Below are positions 61,164 to 64,000 of a DNA stretch of 64,000 nucleotides, in pieces (positions within the stretch are counted from its first letter, which is position 1; every line of letters starts with the position of its first letter). The notes below the pieces were generated by a model. It had not been told where the DNA came from. It was given only the letters and a program-made list of their open reading frames with translations, and ran no database searches. The position numbers were made by a program, and so were the translations under genes. The DNA is from Curtobacterium sp. SGAir0471. GTDB lineage: Bacteria > Actinomycetota > Actinomycetes > Actinomycetales > Microbacteriaceae. The stretch lies in assembly GCF_005490985.1 (NCBI RefSeq), contig NZ_CP027869.1:2232001-2296000 (forward strand). The letters run 5' to 3'.

Positions 61164-62771
61164 ATGCGCGCAGAACCGACGTCCCGCCCGCCGGTGGCAC
61201 CCGACCACGGTCCGACCGACGAGCCGCATCCCGCCGTCGGTCGACGCGAGCGGATCGCGGTCGCGATCGTCACCGTGACGTTCGGACTCTGGCTCGCCGT
61301 GTGGGCACTCGTCGTGCCGACCTTCCAGGCGCCCGACGAGACCGCGCACGTCGACGCCGCCGTGCACGTCGCCCTCGGTGACCCGTGGTCCGCCCCGGGT
61401 GACATGCGCGTGCTCGAGGCCGTGCTCGCCGGCGCCCGCGAGCAGACGTCGGTACCGGAAGACCGGTGGTCGACGGTCAGCGAGCTCCTCGCCGCCGCGC
61501 CCGGCGAGTCGACCACCGTGAACCAGATGACGCAGCACCCGCCGACCGCCTACCTCGCCGACGCCCTCGTCCTCCGGGCGGTGCACTTCGGGGACCTGCG
61601 ACTCGACCAGGCCGTGCTCGCGCTGCGGCTGGCCGACGCCCTGGCGGTCACGCCGCTCGCCCTGCTGGCGTGGGCCACGGTGCGCCGGGTCAGCCGCTCG
61701 CCGCGTGCTGCGCTCGTGGGAGCGCTCGCGCTGTTCGCGACACCGCAGCTCGCCTCGATCGGGGCCTCCGTGACGAACGACGCGCCGACGATGCTGCTGA
61801 CCGGCGTCGTGGTGTGGCTCGCGGTGCGCCTGCTCACCGGCGACCACCGCTGGCGCACGCTGGTCTGGCTCGGTCTCGCGCTCGGCGCCGCCTGCTGGGT
61901 GAAGGGCACCGCCCTGCCCGCCGTCCCCTTCGTCGGACTCGCCGTGCTCGTCGCGGGGACCGGTGTCCTGCCGGTGTCCCGTCGGCTCCTCCGGACGGTC
62001 GTCGCGCTCGCGGTCGCGGGAGCCGTCGGCGCGTGGTGGTGGCTGCACAACCTCGTCGCGTACCACCGCCTGCAGCCGGACGGGTACGCCGCGATCCGCC
62101 CGCCGAAGGCCTTCCCGCCGGGCGAGCACCCGTCGGTCGCGCACTTCGTGGACGTCAGCTGGGGGACGCTGGCCCGGACGTTCTGGGGCAGCCCAGGGGC
62201 GCGCGCGCAGGTGAGCATCGGTGACGGCCTGACCGCAGCGCTCACGGCGGTCGCCCTCGCGGCGATCGTGCTGTTCGCCTTCCGGCGGGCGGGCCTGGGC
62301 ACCTCGGTCGTGCTCGCCGCGTTCCCGGCTGCGGTCCTGCTCCTCCAGACCGCCACCAGCGCCCGCGCCTACCTCACGACCACCGAGGTCGCCGGGACCC
62401 AGGGCCGGTACGCCTTCCCCGCGGTGCTCTGCCTCGTCGCCCTCTCCGCCGTCGCCTGGCGGCGGATCCCCCGGACGCCGGGCGGGCGACACCGCACCGC
62501 CACGGCGCTCGCGGTCGTCTGCCCCGCCGTCGGCCTGTACGGTGCCGTGGTGGTCGCGAGCTGGTTCTGGAACGGAGCGGTGCCGTGGCCCGGGCACGGA
62601 GGTCTCGCCCGGTACGCCGCACTGGGCCCGGTCCCACCGTGGACCGTGGCGGTGCTGGTGGCGCTCGTGCTCGTCGGGATCGTCCTGACGGTCGCCCGGG
62701 TCGCGACGATGCGGCCCGCCACGGTCCCCGCGCCGAACGGCGACCTCCGCGCGGACGGAGTGGCCCGGTGA
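61164..62771 (+). CDS. DUF2142 membrane protein (GT-C-like)
   Basis: A 535-residue membrane protein with about twelve helices. The DUF2142 loop reads VPTFQAPDETAHVDAAVHVALGD with the acidic residues (the D-E pair), then NQMTQHPPTAYLADAL. A VNDAP-like TNDAPTMLLTG and WLGLALGAACWVKG stretch follow. Helices extend to about residue 510, with a short basic tail. It ends with a four-base overlap with the next GT4 gene. It is the second member of this family here; the 52397 protein is related in form. Confidence 0.8.
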   Translation: MRAEPTSRPPVAPDHGPTDEPHPAVGRRERIAVAIVTVTFGLWLAVWALVVPTFQAPDETAHVDAAVHVALGDPWSAPGDMRVLEAVLAGAREQTSVPEDRWSTVSELLAAAPGESTTVNQMTQHPPTAYLADALVLRAVHFGDLRLDQAVLALRLADALAVTPLALLAWATVRRVSRSPRAALVGALALFATPQLASIGASVTNDAPTMLLTGVVVWLAVRLLTGDHRWRTLVWLGLALGAACWVKGTALPAVPFVGLAVLVAGTGVLPVSRRLLRTVVALAVAGAVGAWWWLHNLVAYHRLQPDGYAAIRPPKAFPPGEHPSVAHFVDVSWGTLARTFWGSPGARAQVSIGDGLTAALTAVALAAIVLFAFRRAGLGTSVVLAAFPAAVLLLQTATSARAYLTTTEVAGTQGRYAFPAVLCLVALSAVAWRRIPRTPGGRHRTATALAVVCPAVGLYGAVVVASWFWNGAVPWPGHGGLARYAALGPVPPWTVAVLVALVLVGIVLTVARVATMRPATVPAPNGDLRADGVAR

Positions 62772-63946
62772 GACGCCCACGGCTCCTCGTCCTCGCCTCG
62801 ACGTTCCCCGCCCGGCCCGACGACGGCGTGCCCGCGTTCGTGCTCGACCTCGCGCGCCACGAGGCCGAGGAGTTCGACACCGTCGTGCTCACGCCCCGGG
62901 TACCGGGAGCCGCGGCGGACGAGGTCGTGGACGGTGTCCGCGTGGTGCGCTACCCGTACTTCCCGCGACGCTTCGAGGACCTCGCCGACGGGGCGATCCT
63001 CGACAACCTCCGGGCCAGACGGAGCCGCATCCTGCAGGTCCCGGCGCTGCTCGCCGCGCAGTACCTGGCGGTCCGACGCGCGGTCCGCGGGGGTCGGCCG
63101 GACGTCGTGCACGCCCACTGGGCCGTCCCGCAGGCACTGGTCGCGACCCTGGCCGCACCGCACGTGCCGATGGTCGTCACCACGCACGGCGGCGACGTCT
63201 ACGCCCTGCGCGCCGCACCCCTGGTCCGGCTGAAGCGCTGGGTGCTGCACCGGGCAGCGCACGTGACGACGGTGAACGGCGAGATGCGCGAGCGGCTCAC
63301 CGCGTGGGGGGTTCCCGAGTCCGGGACGAGCGTGGTCCCGATGGGCGTCGAACCCGGTCCGGCCGCGGCCGCCAGGGCTCGCACGGAACGCGTGCCGGGA
63401 CGCATCGTGGCGGTCGGTCGGCTCGTCGAGAAGAAGGGCTTCGCGGTCCTCCTCGACGCGTTGCGGCGCATCGAAGACGTTCCGTGGGAGCTCGTCGTCG
63501 TCGGCGACGGTCCGCTCCGCGCCGGACTCGAGCGCCGAGCAGCGGGACTGCCGGTCACCTTCGCCGGTCAGCTCGGGAAGGACGAGGTCCTCGACGCGCT
63601 GGCGACCGCCACGGTGGTCGCGATGCCGTCGGTGCCGGCCTCGAACGGCGATCAGGAGGGGCTCCCGGTGACGCTCCTCGAGTCGGCGGCCGTCGGGGCC
63701 GCGGTCGTCGCGAGCGACCTGCCCGGCATCCGCGACGTCGTCCGCGACGACGTCTCCGGCCTGCTCGTGCCCCCCGGTGACGTGGACGCGCTGGCCGCGG
63801 CGCTGCGGCGCGCCCTCACCGACCGGGACGGGCGGGAGCGGTGGCAGGCCGGAGCGGGACGGGCCGCCGAGCCGTACACGGGCGACCGCATCGGTGCGCG
63901 GTACCGCGCGGTCCTGCGGGCCGCGGCGGGGCAGCACACCGACTGA
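62768..63946 (+). CDS. Family 4 glycosyltransferase
   Basis: A 392-residue GT-B enzyme whose GTG overlaps the stop of the DUF2142 gene. The N-terminus is LLVLASTFPARPDDGVPAFV; VVHAHWAVPQALVATL and VVTTHGGDVYALRA give the acceptor-side pattern. The C-terminal domain has IVAVGRLVEKKGFAVLLDAL, LVVVGDGPLRAGLE and the donor site NGDQEGLPVTLLESAAVG, with the Glu residues of GT4. The enzyme probably works with the DUF2142 protein in front. The last 54 bases of the window after its stop contain nothing I recognise. Confidence 0.88.
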   Translation: MRRPRLLVLASTFPARPDDGVPAFVLDLARHEAEEFDTVVLTPRVPGAAADEVVDGVRVVRYPYFPRRFEDLADGAILDNLRARRSRILQVPALLAAQYLAVRRAVRGGRPDVVHAHWAVPQALVATLAAPHVPMVVTTHGGDVYALRAAPLVRLKRWVLHRAAHVTTVNGEMRERLTAWGVPESGTSVVPMGVEPGPAAAARARTERVPGRIVAVGRLVEKKGFAVLLDALRRIEDVPWELVVVGDGPLRAGLERRAAGLPVTFAGQLGKDEVLDALATATVVAMPSVPASNGDQEGLPVTLLESAAVGAAVVASDLPGIRDVVRDDVSGLLVPPGDVDALAAALRRALTDRDGRERWQAGAGRAAEPYTGDRIGARYRAVLRAAAGQHTD

Positions 63947-64000
63947 CCACCAGCACGACCGTCAGCGCCCCGTCGCGGAGCAACACACGGCCAGACCACC

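Noticed and set aside
1..64000. CRISPR arrays, rRNA or tRNA genes
   Set aside because: No regularly spaced repeats of CRISPR size and no cloverleaf-like or rRNA-like sequence were seen.

Overview
The window is very G+C-rich (mostly about 70% or more) with Gram-positive, actinobacterial content. A MtrA-type response regulator, a WhiB-family iron-sulphur protein, DUF3499, DUF5719 and a zincin-like protein lie close together with S-adenosylhomocysteinase, as they do around mtrAB and whiB2 in Actinobacteria. The protein repertoire looks like Microbacteriaceae, possibly a Curtobacterium relative; the genus is inferred, not proven. Several genes carry a -10-like hexamer six to eight bases before the start codon and no Shine-Dalgarno site, which suggests many leaderless transcripts.

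Layout. 1-7.2 kb: the 5' part of mtrA, then a tightly overlapping operon of a GDPD-type membrane protein, DUF4129, DUF4350, a MoxR ATPase and DUF58, facing a SpoIIM-like gene. 7.3-17.8 kb: conserved housekeeping genes (RDD protein, ahcY, DUF3499, zincin-like protein, DUF5719, a large membrane glycosyltransferase, whiB, galE, manA). 17.9-30.4 kb: envelope polysaccharide genes and large secreted proteins (two O-antigen-ligase-like proteins, a candidate GT-C membrane protein, a secreted GH25-like protein, a GtrB-like/GtrA pair, and two modular secreted proteins sharing a repeat). 30.6-39.8 kb: a polysaccharide assembly and export block (GT2, a GT2-GT4 fusion, Wzm/Wzt ABC exporter, three more glycosyltransferases).

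39.8-43.8 kb is the outlier. It is an AT-richer island, opposite in strand to the preceding genes, holding one compact operon: a small secreted peptide with two cysteines, a small lipoprotein, a membrane-fusion-like adaptor with a peptidoglycan-binding domain, an ABC ATPase and a MacB/FtsX-like permease. A good promoter (TTGACA-16-GATAAC) precedes it. I read it as an acquired bacteriocin-like peptide/export/immunity system; this is the most interesting part of the window.

43.8-57.9 kb: the polysaccharide locus resumes with dTDP-L-rhamnose synthesis (rmlA, rmlC, two near-identical rmlB copies, rmlD) and more glycosyltransferases and GT-C-like membrane proteins. The rmlB copies are a tandem duplication: copy 1 is followed by a shrunken, twice-deleted rmlD remnant, and the membrane-protein gene between the copies starts inside that remnant and ends inside the duplicated promoter of copy 2. 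58-64 kb: a lipoprotein, purE/purK, a second GtrA, a DUF2142 protein and a GT4 glycosyltransferase that closes the window.

How the genes work together: RmlABCD, GalE and ManA supply nucleotide-sugar precursors; the GT2/GT4 enzymes build a rhamnose-containing glycan on a lipid carrier; Wzm/Wzt exports it; ligase-like, GtrA/GtrB and GT-C proteins probably modify or attach it outside the membrane.
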